Shown in pieces: positions 55,418 through 64,000 of a stretch of 64,000 nucleotides of DNA (within the stretch, counting starts at the first letter, position 1; each line of letters begins with the position of its first letter). The notes beneath the pieces are model-generated. The model saw only the letters and a program-made list of their open reading frames with translations, searched no databases and was not told the origin of the DNA. The translations under genes and the position numbers were made by a program. Origin of the DNA: JBBSDP01 sp038240605 (GTDB lineage: Bacteria; Planctomycetota; Phycisphaerae; Tepidisphaerales; Tepidisphaeraceae); contig JBBSDP010000011.1 in the NCBI GenBank assembly GCA_038240605.1, positions 1-64,000 on the forward strand, read 5' to 3'.

Positions 55418-57316
55418 TTATCCCAACTGAGCCAATTCCCCGAACGATTGCCGCTGGCGTTCGACCATGTCGAAGTAAAGTCCGTGGCGCGACATGAGCT
55501 GTTCGTGGTTGCCGACTTCCACGAGACGGCCCTGGTCCATCACCACGATGACGTCCGCGTGGGTGATCGTGCTGAGGCGGTGGGCGATCACGAACGTGGT
55601 CCGGTCCTTGAGCAATTCGGTCAGCGCCGCCTGGATGAGTTGTTCGCTTTCGGTGTCGAGGTTGCTCGTGGCCTCGTCGAGGATCAGGATGCGCGGGTCG
55701 GCGAGGATCGCGCGGGCGATGCTCAGCCGCTGGCGCTGTCCGCCCGACAGCTTGAACCCGCGCTCGCCGATCGGCGTGTCGTACCCTTCGGGCAACTGTT
55801 CGATGAACCCGTGCGCGTTGGCCCGTCGGGCGGCCTGCTCGACCTCCTCATCGCTCACCGCACGGCGGCCATAGGCGATGTTCTGTCGAACTGAGCCGTC
55901 GAAGAGGAAGACTTCCTGCGGCACGACTGCCAGCAGGCCGCGATACGACGCCAGACGAAGGTGGCGCAGGTCGATCCCGTTGAGGAGGATCGAGCCGGAA
56001 GTGGGATCGTGGAAGCGGGCGATCAGGTCGGTCAGCGTCGTCTTGCCGGCGCCGCTTGGGCCGACCAAAGCCACGATCGACCCGCCGGGGACCGAGAGCG
56101 TGAAGTCCTTCACCACCGGCACGCCGGGCCGGTACGCGAATTCCACGTCCTGGAATTGGATCTCATCCACCCGCGCGGGCGCGTCGACCGCGCCCGGCTG
56201 GTCGGGCTTGTCGAGCGGCATCTCCATTCCTTCAAACACCCGCTCCATCGCCGCCAGGGATTTCTGCGTCTGGCTGACCGACGAGATGATCTGCCACACC
56301 GGCTGAAGCAGCAGCGTGACGAACAGGCTGAACGCGAACAGGTCGCCGAGCTGCGCGCGGCCGTCGAGATAGAGACGGCCGCCGTACCAGACGATCGTGA
56401 GCATCGTCATCGGGATCAGCAGTCCCCAGATCGTCTCCAGCGCCATCTCCATCCGCTCGGCGTAAAGGCGCTTTCGGATAATGGTGTGGTGCCCGACGGC
56501 GTAGGAGCGCTCTTCATGCGGCTCGCGACGGAAGGATCGGACGACGCGGATCCCGCCGAACGTTTCGTTTACGCGCGCATCGACGTTGGTGCGGTCGGCC
56601 TGCGTCGATCGGTAGATCGGCCGTACGCGCCGCAACCACAGGAAGCTGGAGATCGCCAGCGGCGGCAGGACGATCAACCCGGAGATCGCCAGGGGCCAGC
56701 TCAACCAGAACAGGACGGCGACCGTCAGCACCACGCGGATGACCGCCACGCCGGGGCTGAGCACGGCCATCTGAATCAGCCCGCTGACGCTCTCCACGTC
56801 ACTGGAGAGCCGCGAGACGATGCCGCCGGACTTCAGTCCCGCCAGGTCCGCCAGCGACAGGTTGAGCAGTCGCTCGTACAGCTTCTGGCGGAGACGGAAG
56901 ATCGCCTTCGAGTTCAGCACCGCGGTGCGGTAGCCGCGGAAGGTATCCATCGCCTGCCGCACCACCAGCACGACGACGATCACCACGCTGAGGAAGTTCA
57001 GCCTTCGCAGCTTGACGAGCTTGGGCGCGGTGTTCGCCAACTCGTTGATGACGCCGCGGATCGCCAGCGGCCAGAGCACGTCCAGCGCGGCGCTCATCAC
57101 CGCGAGCATGAAGAGCGTCAACAAGGCCCAGCGGTAAGGCCAGAGCCATCGGGAGTACTGCCGGCGAAAATGACGCCGCCCGGCCTTATCCGGACGATGC
57201 CGCGCTTCGCCATTGCCAGAAGCGTCCGCCAGCTCCGCGTCTGCGCCGCGCTTGCGTTGTTCCCGCCGAAATTCGATCTCGCGACGACGCGAAGATGGTG
57301 GATGCCGCAATGCCAT
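55418..57316 (-). CDS. ABC exporter, fused permease and ATPase (MsbA/MdlB type)
   Basis: A 632-residue half-transporter. After a charged N-terminal tail come six helices (about 65-350), then an ATPase domain (about 380-620) with Walker A GPSGAGKTT, signature LSGGQRQRLS, Walker B ILILDEAT and the switch His in AHRLSTI. It would act as a homodimer. Substrates of this group include lipids and drugs; none is indicated. ATG 57316 is preferred over a TTG at 57328, neither with a clear Shine-Dalgarno. It is 128 bp from the prepilin-like gene. Confidence 0.92.
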   Translation of the reverse strand: MALRHPPSSRRREIEFRREQRKRGADAELADASGNGEARHRPDKAGRRHFRRQYSRWLWPYRWALLTLFMLAVMSAALDVLWPLAIRGVINELANTAPKLVKLRRLNFLSVVIVVVLVVRQAMDTFRGYRTAVLNSKAIFRLRQKLYERLLNLSLADLAGLKSGGIVSRLSSDVESVSGLIQMAVLSPGVAVIRVVLTVAVLFWLSWPLAISGLIVLPPLAISSFLWLRRVRPIYRSTQADRTNVDARVNETFGGIRVVRSFRREPHEERSYAVGHHTIIRKRLYAERMEMALETIWGLLIPMTMLTIVWYGGRLYLDGRAQLGDLFAFSLFVTLLLQPVWQIISSVSQTQKSLAAMERVFEGMEMPLDKPDQPGAVDAPARVDEIQFQDVEFAYRPGVPVVKDFTLSVPGGSIVALVGPSGAGKTTLTDLIARFHDPTSGSILLNGIDLRHLRLASYRGLLAVVPQEVFLFDGSVRQNIAYGRRAVSDEEVEQAARRANAHGFIEQLPEGYDTPIGERGFKLSGGQRQRLSIARAILADPRILILDEATSNLDTESEQLIQAALTELLKDRTTFVIAHRLSTITHADVIVVMDQGRLVEVGNHEQLMSRHGLYFDMVERQRQSFGELAQLG

Positions 57317-57444
57317 AGCGCGATGCAAACCTTATCGGACGACTCCATGATACGTCAGCCTCAGGAAATGTCGGCGTGAAGCCGGCCGCTCAGGAGAAGA
57401 ATTTCCGTGCGCGGGAAGGACCACACGTCGGCGCGGAGAGCAAA

Positions 57445-58158
57445 TCAGAAATGAAAATCGATGTAGTAGATTCCGTCCCCGGTCATCGAGAACCGGTATT
57501 TCGTCAGCGTCATATCGAGCCAGCGAACGCTGCCGTCGTTGTAAAGCAGGTTTCCCCCGGCGGGCGTCTGGTCATGTCGATAGTGATTGTTGGGCCCGAG
57601 GACCTGCGTGCCGTTGTTGCGGGCCACGGTGATCAAGTCTCCCGCGAGCAATCGGTCAGATGAATCGATTGGACTGTCGGCGACCAGCCCCGGCAACACA
57701 TTCGCCGAATCCTGGGTCGATCGATACCCCTCCCAGCACGGATACCCGACATACGTCTGCACCCAGTCGTTGGGGTTCCAGTTCGACTGGTAGCTCACCC
57801 AGTTCTCGTCGCCCGATGGGCAGTAGAGCAGCCGGGCATCGGTCAGGTAGCCGTAATTGACGAGCAGCGCCTGGCCGGCGGGAAGGTTGGGCGGAGCGAC
57901 GTAGTTCACCACCATCGCGCCGAACGGCCAATCGCCGCGCGAGAAAGGCGTGACCGGCGTGGGATACGCGCCCTTGTGCTCCTGCGCGTACATCCAGAAG
58001 CACATGCCCTGCTGTCGCAGATTCGATGCGCAGACCGTCCGCCGTGCGTGCTCGCGCGCCTGGCTCAGCACCGGCATCAGGATCGCGATCAGGACCGCGA
58101 TGATGCCGATCACCACCAGCAACTCAACAAGCGTAAAACCAGATTCCCGTCGCTTCAT
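57445..58158 (-). CDS. Prepilin-like protein with cleavage/methylation leader
   Basis: A 237-residue protein with the type II/IV pseudopilin leader GFTLVELLVVIGIIAVLIAI (7-26; cleaved after Gly7), an Ala-rich helix, the CASNLRQQG stretch, and a C-terminal head ending with NDGSVRW. This matches the 'H-X9-DG' prepilin-type group that is expanded in Planctomycetes. It would be processed by a prepilin peptidase and assembled or anchored at the membrane. Its specific role is unknown. It precedes a sugar-binding protein gene transcribed in the same direction. Confidence 0.9.
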   Translation of the reverse strand: MKRRESGFTLVELLVVIGIIAVLIAILMPVLSQAREHARRTVCASNLRQQGMCFWMYAQEHKGAYPTPVTPFSRGDWPFGAMVVNYVAPPNLPAGQALLVNYGYLTDARLLYCPSGDENWVSYQSNWNPNDWVQTYVGYPCWEGYRSTQDSANVLPGLVADSPIDSSDRLLAGDLITVARNNGTQVLGPNNHYRHDQTPAGGNLLYNDGSVRWLDMTLTKYRFSMTGDGIYYIDFHF

Positions 58159-58223
58159 GCGTAAAATGCCTTGCGACGATTATAGCACGCGATTGCCAAA
58201 AGGCCCGGAAAGGTTTTCCCACC

Positions 58224-59192
58224 TCATCGCGCCGCCGCTTCGACCTTGTTCAGCAGGTCATAATAGGGCTGCACCTTGTCCTGCGTGACCAGCGGCGCCG
58301 GCATCTTCGTCCACCAGGGAATCTGCTCCCCCTTGACGCACTGATCGAGCAATTTCACCGCCCCTTGTGACTCTTCCCAGAGCGGCTGGGCGACGACGGC
58401 GTAGATCTTCCCGTCCCGAACCAGGTCCAGGTTAACGCGCGTGTAGTCCATGCCGATTGCGACGATGTTGCGGTGGGCATCGCGCTGCGCCAGCGCCCAG
58501 CTTGTCGGACCGCCGCCCGTCGTGGACAGGGCGGCGACGACGTCCGGGTGCGATTGAAGGATGGCCGTCGCTTTGGCAACGCCCTTGGCTGCGTCAAAAT
58601 CCTCGATCTCCGGCTGCAATACGGTGACCTGTGGGTAGCGTTCCTTCATCCGCGCCGCAAAGGCGGCGGAGACCCGGTTCTCCAGCGGGTTGGAATTGCC
58701 CTGCGTGATGGCGACCGTTCCCTTCCCGCCGATCTTCTCGCCGATCGCGTCCGCCGCGACCTGCGCGTACGCCTCCGGATCGCAGGCGATTACGCCCCGC
58801 GCGCCGGGATACATGCTCTCGGGGCCGGGGAAGTGCGGGATGATGACCGGGATTCCCTTCTTCCCCGCCCGCTCGATGAACGTGTTGTACGCCGGACTGC
58901 CGGCCCAGATGGCCACGCCCGCCATGTCGCCCCGCGCCATCGCCTGCTCGGCCAGGGGAACGCTCGTGGTCGCATCCGCGCCGTCCGTCCCGATGATCTC
59001 GCACTCGATGCCCTGGGCTTTGCACCCTTCCTTAAACGCCAGTTGCGTGAGCTGGTGAACCGGATGCCCCTTGAGCGCCTGCACCCAGTAAAACTTCTTC
59101 GCGCCAGAAGACGCCCGCCGATTACAACTCGACGTCCCCACGCAAAACGCCAATGCGAGTAGAACCGCCAGAAGCCGCTTCATTTGATTCAT
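58224..59192 (-). CDS. CUT2-type sugar ABC transporter substrate-binding lipoprotein
   Basis: A 322-residue periplasmic binding protein of the ribose/galactose (RbsB) type. It has a lipoprotein-like leader (LALAFCVGTSSC), then two lobes with blocks such as GVAIWAGSPAYNTFIERAG and ATAILQSHPDVVAALSTTGG. GGAG precedes the ATG. It should deliver a sugar to the permease at 61119 and ATPase at 62163, which are encoded on the other strand across a divergent promoter region. The sugar is unknown. Confidence 0.85.
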   Translation of the reverse strand: MNQMKRLLAVLLALAFCVGTSSCNRRASSGAKKFYWVQALKGHPVHQLTQLAFKEGCKAQGIECEIIGTDGADATTSVPLAEQAMARGDMAGVAIWAGSPAYNTFIERAGKKGIPVIIPHFPGPESMYPGARGVIACDPEAYAQVAADAIGEKIGGKGTVAITQGNSNPLENRVSAAFAARMKERYPQVTVLQPEIEDFDAAKGVAKATAILQSHPDVVAALSTTGGGPTSWALAQRDAHRNIVAIGMDYTRVNLDLVRDGKIYAVVAQPLWEESQGAVKLLDQCVKGEQIPWWTKMPAPLVTQDKVQPYYDLLNKVEAAAR

Positions 59193-59240
59193 CGCTTCTC
59201 CAGCCGTCTAGGCAAAGTTCTGAGTGCTGAGGAGGAGTAG

Positions 59241-59289
<49 letters not shown>

Positions 59290-59356
59290 CGGAGAACGCC
59301 GAATCTCCCACCTGAACTCCAAACTCTGAACTCTCCTCTGAACCCTGAACCCTTCC

Positions 59357-60193
59357 TTAAACTCCCGGCACATATCCCTTCCCGAACTTCGATCCCAGCG
59401 GATGCCGGAAGCCATCTCCAAACGACATCCATGACGTCGTCCCGCCGTCTATGATCAGCGTCTGCCCGACGATGTATCGCGCGTCCGGCGACGCGAGAAA
59501 CACCGCGGCCCGGGCGATATCGATCGGCTGTCCGACGAACCCGACCGGGATGCCTTTCGCCGACGCATTGCGATCGTAATCGGGCATCGCCTTGTAGTAG
59601 TTCTCCACTTCCACCGCGCCGGGCGCGATCGCGTTCACGCGCACGCCGCGCGGCGCCAGCTCGATCGCCAATTGCCGTGTGAAGGCCACGATCGCCCCGC
59701 GCGAGCCGGCGTAGACCGAGTGTTCCTGCATCCCGGAAAACGCATGGATCGAACTGATGTTGATCACCGCGCCGCCCGACTGCGTCAGGTGGGGCAGCAG
59801 CGCCTGCGTGAGGAAGAACGGCGCGCGCACGTTCACCGCGTAGAGCGTGTCGAACTGCTCCGCCGTCACTTGCTCGATCGGGCGGTTCATGGTGATGCCG
59901 GCGTTGTTGACCAGCACGTCCAACCCGCCGAGGAACTCCGCCGCCTCTCGCGCCAGCCGGCTCACCTGATCGACGTGCCGAAAATCGGCCCCAAACGCCT
60001 CCGCCTTGCCGCCGGCCTTGCGGACCTCATCGACCGCCGAGCGGGCGCCCTGGTCGTTGTGGGAATAATGGAACGCGACCGCGGCTCCACGCCGGGCAAA
60101 TTCCAGGGCAATCTCCCGTCCGATGCCGGTTCCCGCGCCGCTCACCAGGACGCGCCGGGAATGCGATCGATCCGCGTCCGCCTGCTCCGCCAT
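59357..60193 (-). CDS. Short-chain dehydrogenase/reductase with Tyr-x3-Arg site
   Basis: A 278-residue classical SDR: nucleotide motif GAGTGIG (19-25), NNAG (96-99), catalytic Ser148 (NISSIH) and Tyr161. The usual Lys of YxxxK is Arg165 here (YAGSRGA), which may alter or lower activity. ATG 60193 is the right start; a much longer frame further upstream is a non-coding extension. It lies in the sugar-transport region, next to the UlaG-like gene, so a sugar or sugar-acid substrate is likely. It may be co-transcribed with the binding protein. Confidence 0.87.
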   Translation of the reverse strand: MAEQADADRSHSRRVLVSGAGTGIGREIALEFARRGAAVAFHYSHNDQGARSAVDEVRKAGGKAEAFGADFRHVDQVSRLAREAAEFLGGLDVLVNNAGITMNRPIEQVTAEQFDTLYAVNVRAPFFLTQALLPHLTQSGGAVINISSIHAFSGMQEHSVYAGSRGAIVAFTRQLAIELAPRGVRVNAIAPGAVEVENYYKAMPDYDRNASAKGIPVGFVGQPIDIARAAVFLASPDARYIVGQTLIIDGGTTSWMSFGDGFRHPLGSKFGKGYVPGV

Positions 60194-60307
60194 GCCATGT
60201 GCCTTGTGTTGAATGGACCGTGTTAGTGTAACCGAACCGGCGTGCCAATATATTATGGTATGCGCCAAGCGAAAGAGGTGATCGGTGCGAGAGGAACAGG
60301 ATTGAAC
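60194..60307. promoter_or_regulatory. Divergent promoter region between SDR and lactonase-like genes
   Basis: 114 bp with an AT-rich core (60245-60260). For the leftward SDR gene, TTGGCA and TAACAC can be placed with a 17-bp spacer, a weak match. For the rightward gene only an AT-rich -10-like patch is visible. No operator palindrome was convincing. The arrangement suggests one regulator could control both units. Confidence 0.3.
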
Positions 60308-61108
60308 ATGAACTTGCGCGACGAGGTGTCGGCCCATCGTGTTCCCGCCAACTCGGTCACCCTCTGGTGGCTTGGGCAGGCGGGTTTTCTGATCAAGACG
60401 CCCGGCGGAAAGACGATCGCCCTCGATCCCTACCTGACCAATAGCTGTAAGGCCATCGGTAAAGGCGCCGGTATCAATATGGACCGCATGGTCCCGCCGC
60501 CGATCAGCCCCGCGGACCTCGTCGGCATCGACCTGTACGTGATGACTCACAGCCATCAGGATCACCTCGATCCCGAAACGCTTGCCGGCTACCGCGGCGC
60601 TGGCGGCACCGGACCGTACGTGGCGCCGGCTGAAACGGCGGCGAAGCTGGAGGAACTGGGCGTGCCCGCGTCGCAAGTGACGATGACGTGGCCCAACAAA
60701 TCGATCGCGCTTGGCGACCTGACGCTCCGCGCCACCTTCGCCATTCCCTTTGGGGGCGATGACCTCACCCACGTCGGCTACCTGGCGTTCATCAAGAACG
60801 GACCCACGATCTACTTCACCGGCGACACCGCTTACCATGATCTGATTCCCGCCGCGGTCGCACCACACAAGCCCGACGTGCTGGTAACAGTCATCAACGG
60901 CGCCTTTCGCAACATGGGCCCGGCGGACGCGGCACGGCTGGCGCGCGAACTGAACGTGCGTGTGGCCATTCCCTGCCACTACGATCTCTTTCTCGAGAAT
61001 TGCCAGCCGCCGCAAATGCTCCACACGAACCTCAAGCTGGAAGGGATCGGCGATCGCTATCGCCTGCTCGAACACGGCCGGGCCTACACGTATCAGAAAG
61101 AAAGTTGA
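60308..61108 (+). CDS. UlaG-like metallo-beta-lactamase-fold hydrolase
   Basis: A 266-residue MBL-fold protein, close to UlaG, the L-ascorbate-6-phosphate lactonase. The metal site is HSHQDH (His81, His83, Asp85, His86), with FTGDTAYHD and IPCHYD as later ligand motifs. GGA about eight bases before ATG 60308 supports this start; codons further up are dropped. In a sugar-transport operon it would hydrolyse a lactone or phosphosugar lactone. The exact substrate is inferred from family only. The permease gene begins 10 bp later. Confidence 0.85.
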   Translation: MNLRDEVSAHRVPANSVTLWWLGQAGFLIKTPGGKTIALDPYLTNSCKAIGKGAGINMDRMVPPPISPADLVGIDLYVMTHSHQDHLDPETLAGYRGAGGTGPYVAPAETAAKLEELGVPASQVTMTWPNKSIALGDLTLRATFAIPFGGDDLTHVGYLAFIKNGPTIYFTGDTAYHDLIPAAVAPHKPDVLVTVINGAFRNMGPADAARLARELNVRVAIPCHYDLFLENCQPPQMLHTNLKLEGIGDRYRLLEHGRAYTYQKES

Positions 61109-61118
61109 GCTGAGCCGC

Positions 61119-62132
61119 ATGACGGAGAAGTCGGTCGCAAGGCTGGAATACTCGACGCCCCAGCAGCCCCTCACGGTGCGCCGTTTCTTCATGGGCATCC
61201 TCTCGGTGCCGGAGGTCGGCGTCCTGATTCCGCTGATCGCGTTCACCGGCATCTTCGCCGCCATCAATCCCACCCTCCTCACGCCCGACAGCCTCTCGCC
61301 GATGCTCAAGGCGGTGTCGTTCATCGGTATCATCGCGGTCGGCGAGGCAATGCTGCTCGTGGCCGGGGAACTGGATCTGGGCGTCGGATCGGTCGCCGGC
61401 TTGTGCGGCATGGTCGCCGGCACGCTCATGGCCTTTCATCACTGGCCGCTCCCCCTCGCGCTGCTGGCGAGCGTGGCCACCGGGGCGCTCGTTGGCGTGG
61501 TGAACGGAGTCGTGACGACTTTCGTCGGCGTCCCCGCCTTCATCACCACCCTCGGCATGCTCTGGATCGCCACGGGCGTCAATTACCTCCTCTGCCACGG
61601 CATCCCGATCAGCAAGGACCTCTCTCCCGCCCTGCTCAAGTTCGGCGACCGCGAGCCGCTTGGCGTCTCCTGGGCGTTCTGCATCTTCGTGATCATCGCC
61701 GCCGTCGGTGAGCTGGTGATGCGCTTCACCATTTTTGGCCGAAGGGTCTACGCGACCGGCGGCAACGCCGAAGTAGCCCGCATGGCGGGCATCGACACTC
61801 GGCTGGTGAAGCTCACCTGCTTCGTCATCACCGGCATGCTGGCGGCCCTGGCCGGCATCCTCACGACCGCGCAATACGCCGTCGCCCAGCCGGAAACCGG
61901 CAAGGGATGGGAGCTGTTCGTCATCGCCGGCGTCGTCATCGGCGGCATCAGCCTCTTCGGCGGCAGCGGCAGCGTGCTTGGCGCGTTCCTCGGTTTGCTG
62001 CTCATGCAGGTGATCCAGAGCGGATTGACGATGAGCGGCTTCGATCAGAACTGGCAGAACGTGGCCCTGGGCGCAATCCTCATCGCCGCCGTCGCGTTCG
62101 ACGTGCTCCGGCGTCGCATCAGACGATTGTGA
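61119..62132 (+). CDS. CUT2-type sugar ABC transporter permease
   Basis: A 337-residue RbsC-type permease with about ten helices. Family blocks are AVGEAMLLVAGELDLGVGS, FITTLGMLWIATGVNYLL, TGGNAEVARMAGI and GKGWELFVIAGVVIGGISLF. It pairs with the ATPase that follows 30 bp later and with the binding protein across the divergent region. The ATG at 61119 is chosen since upstream codons belong to the frame over the previous gene. Confidence 0.9.
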   Translation: MTEKSVARLEYSTPQQPLTVRRFFMGILSVPEVGVLIPLIAFTGIFAAINPTLLTPDSLSPMLKAVSFIGIIAVGEAMLLVAGELDLGVGSVAGLCGMVAGTLMAFHHWPLPLALLASVATGALVGVVNGVVTTFVGVPAFITTLGMLWIATGVNYLLCHGIPISKDLSPALLKFGDREPLGVSWAFCIFVIIAAVGELVMRFTIFGRRVYATGGNAEVARMAGIDTRLVKLTCFVITGMLAALAGILTTAQYAVAQPETGKGWELFVIAGVVIGGISLFGGSGSVLGAFLGLLLMQVIQSGLTMSGFDQNWQNVALGAILIAAVAFDVLRRRIRRL

Positions 62133-62162
62133 CGACGCGGCCGACGGCTGGCGACCCGAATC

Positions 62163-63680
62163 ATGCAACACGCGCTGGAGATGCACGACATCACCAAGGA
62201 GTTCCCCGGCGTCAAAGCGCTGCGGGGCGTCACCCTTCAGGTGCGGCGCGGCGATGTCCATGCCCTCATGGGCGAGAACGGCGCGGGCAAGAGCACGCTG
62301 ATGAAGATCCTCGACGGGGTCTATCCATCCGGCACGTACGCCGGGCAGATCATCATCGACGGCAAGCCCGTCGCCTTCCACTCGCCGCACGATGCCCGCC
62401 TCCGCGGCATCGGCTACGTGCCGCAGGAGATCAACGTCGTTGAATCGCTGACCGTCGCCGAGAACATCTACGTCGGCCAGACCGCCACCAACGCCGGCTT
62501 CCTCGTCAGCCAGCGCACGCTCGCCGAGCGCGCCCGGCTCCTGCTTCACGAGTGCAATATCGGCCTGGATCCACGCCGCTCGATCGCCTCGCTGGCCGCC
62601 AGCCAGCGTCAGCTCGTGATGATCGCCCGTGCCCTCTCGACGCGCCCCTCGGTCCTGATCCTCGATGAATCCACCAGCTCCCTCACGCTCGAGGAGACCG
62701 ACAACCTCTTCCGCGTCGTCCGCCATCTCAAGGGCCGCGGCGTGACCTGTCTCTTTATCACCCACAAGATGGCCGAGCTCTTCGAGCTGGCCGATCGCGT
62801 CACCGTGCTGCGCGACGGAGCCGTCGTCAGCCACTTCGACCGCGGCGCCTTTCAGGAGGGCGACGTCGTCGCGGCGATGGTGGGCCGGCGGATCGAGAAC
62901 TTTTATCCCCGCCGTGAAAGTGCGATCGGCACGGATGAGGTGTTGCGCGTTCAAGGTCTGACCATTCCCCATCCGCACCTCGTGAGCCGCAACGTCGTGG
63001 AGAACCTGAGTTTCACCCTCCGCCGTGGCGAGATCCTCGGCATCGCCGGCCTCGTCGGCTCCGGCCGAACGGAAACCGTCAACGCCCTCTACGGCCGCAA
63101 CGCCTATCGCGGCGATGTGCAGGTCGAAGGCGTTCCCGTGCGCATCCGCAACCCGCGCGACGCCAAGCGCCTCGGTCTGGGCCTGCTCACCGAAGAGCGA
63201 AAGAAGGAAGGGCTCCTCTTCAACTTCGGCATCCGCGAAAACATCAGCATCAATCATCTCTCCGGCGTCTCCCGTGCCGGCTTCCTCAGCCGTAAGAAAG
63301 AAAACCAGAACGCCCGCCTTTACATGCAGCGCCTCGCCATCCGCGCCCCCTCCCCCACGACCCCCGTCCTCAACCTGAGCGGCGGCAACCAGCAGAAAGT
63401 CGTCCTGGCCAAGGCGCTGGTCGCCAGCCCCAGGGTCCTGATGCTCGACGACCCGACCAAGGGCGTGGACGTCGGCGCCAAGAACGAGATCTACAAGCTG
63501 ATGCTCGACCTCGCCGCCCAGGGCATCGCCCAGATCGTCATCTCCTCCGAACTCCCCGAACTCCTCGCCATGTGCGACCGCCTCATCGTCCTGTGGCGCG
63601 GCCGCAAGACCGCCGAAATGTCGAAGGAAGAAGCCACCCAGGAAAAAGTCATGCTCGCGGCGACAGGATCCTCCACGTAG
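62163..63680 (+). CDS. CUT2-type sugar ABC transporter ATPase (tandem domains)
   Basis: A 505-residue protein with two ATPase domains, as in RbsA/XylG/MglA. The first has Walker A GENGAGKST (37-45) but a degenerate signature (LAASQRQL); the second has a changed Walker A (GLVGSGRTE) and a good signature LSGGNQQKVV. This is the normal asymmetric pattern of the group. It drives the permease at 61119. It is the last gene before the long heptamer array; no terminator other than that array was seen. Confidence 0.92.
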   Translation: MQHALEMHDITKEFPGVKALRGVTLQVRRGDVHALMGENGAGKSTLMKILDGVYPSGTYAGQIIIDGKPVAFHSPHDARLRGIGYVPQEINVVESLTVAENIYVGQTATNAGFLVSQRTLAERARLLLHECNIGLDPRRSIASLAASQRQLVMIARALSTRPSVLILDESTSSLTLEETDNLFRVVRHLKGRGVTCLFITHKMAELFELADRVTVLRDGAVVSHFDRGAFQEGDVVAAMVGRRIENFYPRRESAIGTDEVLRVQGLTIPHPHLVSRNVVENLSFTLRRGEILGIAGLVGSGRTETVNALYGRNAYRGDVQVEGVPVRIRNPRDAKRLGLGLLTEERKKEGLLFNFGIRENISINHLSGVSRAGFLSRKKENQNARLYMQRLAIRAPSPTTPVLNLSGGNQQKVVLAKALVASPRVLMLDDPTKGVDVGAKNEIYKLMLDLAAQGIAQIVISSELPELLAMCDRLIVLWRGRKTAEMSKEEATQEKVMLAATGSST

Positions 63681-63692
63681 CCCACCGCTCGA

Positions 63693-63818
63693 GAGTGCTG
63701 AGTGCTGAGTGCTGAGTGCCGAGTGCCGAGTGCCGAGTGCCGAGTGCCGAGTGTTGAGTGTTGAGTGGTGAGTGGTGAGTGTTGAGTGTTGAGTGTTGAG
63801 TGGTGAGTGGTGAGTCCT
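63693..63818. repeat. Eighteen tandem heptamers (GAGTGCT type)
   Basis: Eighteen contiguous 7-bp units, consensus GAGTG followed by CT, CC, TT or GT, with the last one GAGTCCT. Variants occur in blocks (three CT, five CC, two TT, two GT, three TT, two GT), as expected from expansion by slippage. It begins 13 bp after the ATPase stop. The remainder, 63819-64000, holds no supported gene. Confidence 0.9.
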
Positions 63819-64000
63819 GGACGTTCGATGTTCGCAGATCCTCTTCCAGTAGGGTAGATCATTCCTGTCTGCCACGCGGCTGCGAGCGTGGGATAATCGC
63901 CCGCCGAGCAGATGCGTTCTTGGTTCGGCGTTCAATGCTCGATTCCCCTTCTCCCTTCGACTTCGCTCAGGGCTGGTGGCACTCAGCGCCAGGCACTCAA
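63819..64000. other. Non-coding end of window
   Basis: 182 bp with short fragments of heptamer-like sequence (TTCGATGTTCG near 63825, TTCAATGCTCG near 63930) but no protein-like frame. The next gene, if any, begins outside the window. Confidence 0.4.

Noticed and set aside
55961..57379. Rightward 472-codon frame opposite the ABC exporter
   Set aside because: Antisense to Walker A, signature and Walker B motifs of a certain gene.
59357..61429. 690-codon version of the SDR frame
   Set aside because: Homology begins only at the ATG at 60193; the extra 412 codons lie opposite the UlaG-like gene and part of the permease gene.
63693..63818. Possible CRISPR array
   Set aside because: The units are 7 bp with no spacers and no cas genes occur in the window.
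61032..63935. Leftward open frame of 967 codons opposite the ABC permease and ATPase genes
   Set aside because: It is antisense to two clear transporter genes, has no recognisable domain, is rich in His, Asp, Glu and Arg as expected from complementing GC-rich codons, and even runs through the heptamer array.

Overview
The window is high-GC bacterial DNA that most resembles a Planctomycetota genome, probably class Phycisphaerae. The evidence is indirect. There is a prepilin-like protein with the FTLVELLVVIGIIAVLIA leader followed by an SNLRQQG-type region and a C-terminal NDGSVRW motif. Several exported proteins carry Thr-Ala-Pro linkers just after the signal peptide. Long intergenic heptamer repeats and GC-rich 'cacgggcg' hairpins are also present. 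No rRNA, tRNA, CRISPR array or transposase was seen.

Layout. 1-5500: a tail of a cut gene, a small REP-like cluster, an O-methyltransferase-like gene, then a leftward group of thiL, tsaE and two tandem TPM-domain secreted proteins, and a KGG-repeat stress protein. 5500-8430: a surface-polysaccharide segment (CelD/BioF2-type acetyltransferase, flippase 1, a 5'-truncated GT2). 8600-14700: sucA, sucB, lpd (2-oxoglutarate dehydrogenase complex), interrupted by a VapBC-type relic. 14750-22000: a DUF218 protein, flippase 2, an ECF sigma / anti-sigma-like / secreted protein operon, and a 17-repeat ankyrin protein. 22000-26000: two divergent GT-C type membrane glycosyltransferases. 26000-29830: a PUA/EVE-like protein, a TPR protein and a translationally coupled Type II restriction-modification pair of the XamI family. 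29850-41200: exported esterase, a helical-repeat gene that starts inside a 55-bp tandem duplication, a Tat-signal protein, a GAF-SpoIIE phosphatase, a GT4 convergent with a Kdo-hydroxylase-like enzyme, a sarcosine-oxidase-like flavoenzyme, an RRM protein, a sialidase-fold protein, a zinc-ribbon metallopeptidase and a response regulator. 41260-45300: a two-domain M16 peptidase lipoprotein, a cyclodeaminase-like protein and a small zinc-ribbon protein. 45660-50500: UDP-glucuronate decarboxylase, a GH36 alpha-galactosidase remnant, a ParDE relic, then flippase 3 with a GT4. 50700-58200: an AspT/YidE-type transporter, SGNH hydrolase, DUF4442 hotdog protein, membrane protein, ABC exporter and the prepilin-like protein. 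58200-63700: a CUT2-type sugar ABC transporter split over two divergent units with an SDR and a UlaG-like lactonase. The end is a heptamer repeat array.

Themes. Surface glycan synthesis is spread over at least five places (three paralogous flippases, two GT4, two GT-C, one dead GT2, UXS, a Kdo hydroxylase). Gene decay is visible four times: GT2, GH36, VapC and ParE are all truncated or internally deleted, and both toxin-antitoxin relics keep an intact antitoxin. I found no convincing wholly new system. The most promising leads are the R-M locus with its PUA-like and TPR neighbours, the three-gene sigma operon, and the repeat families.
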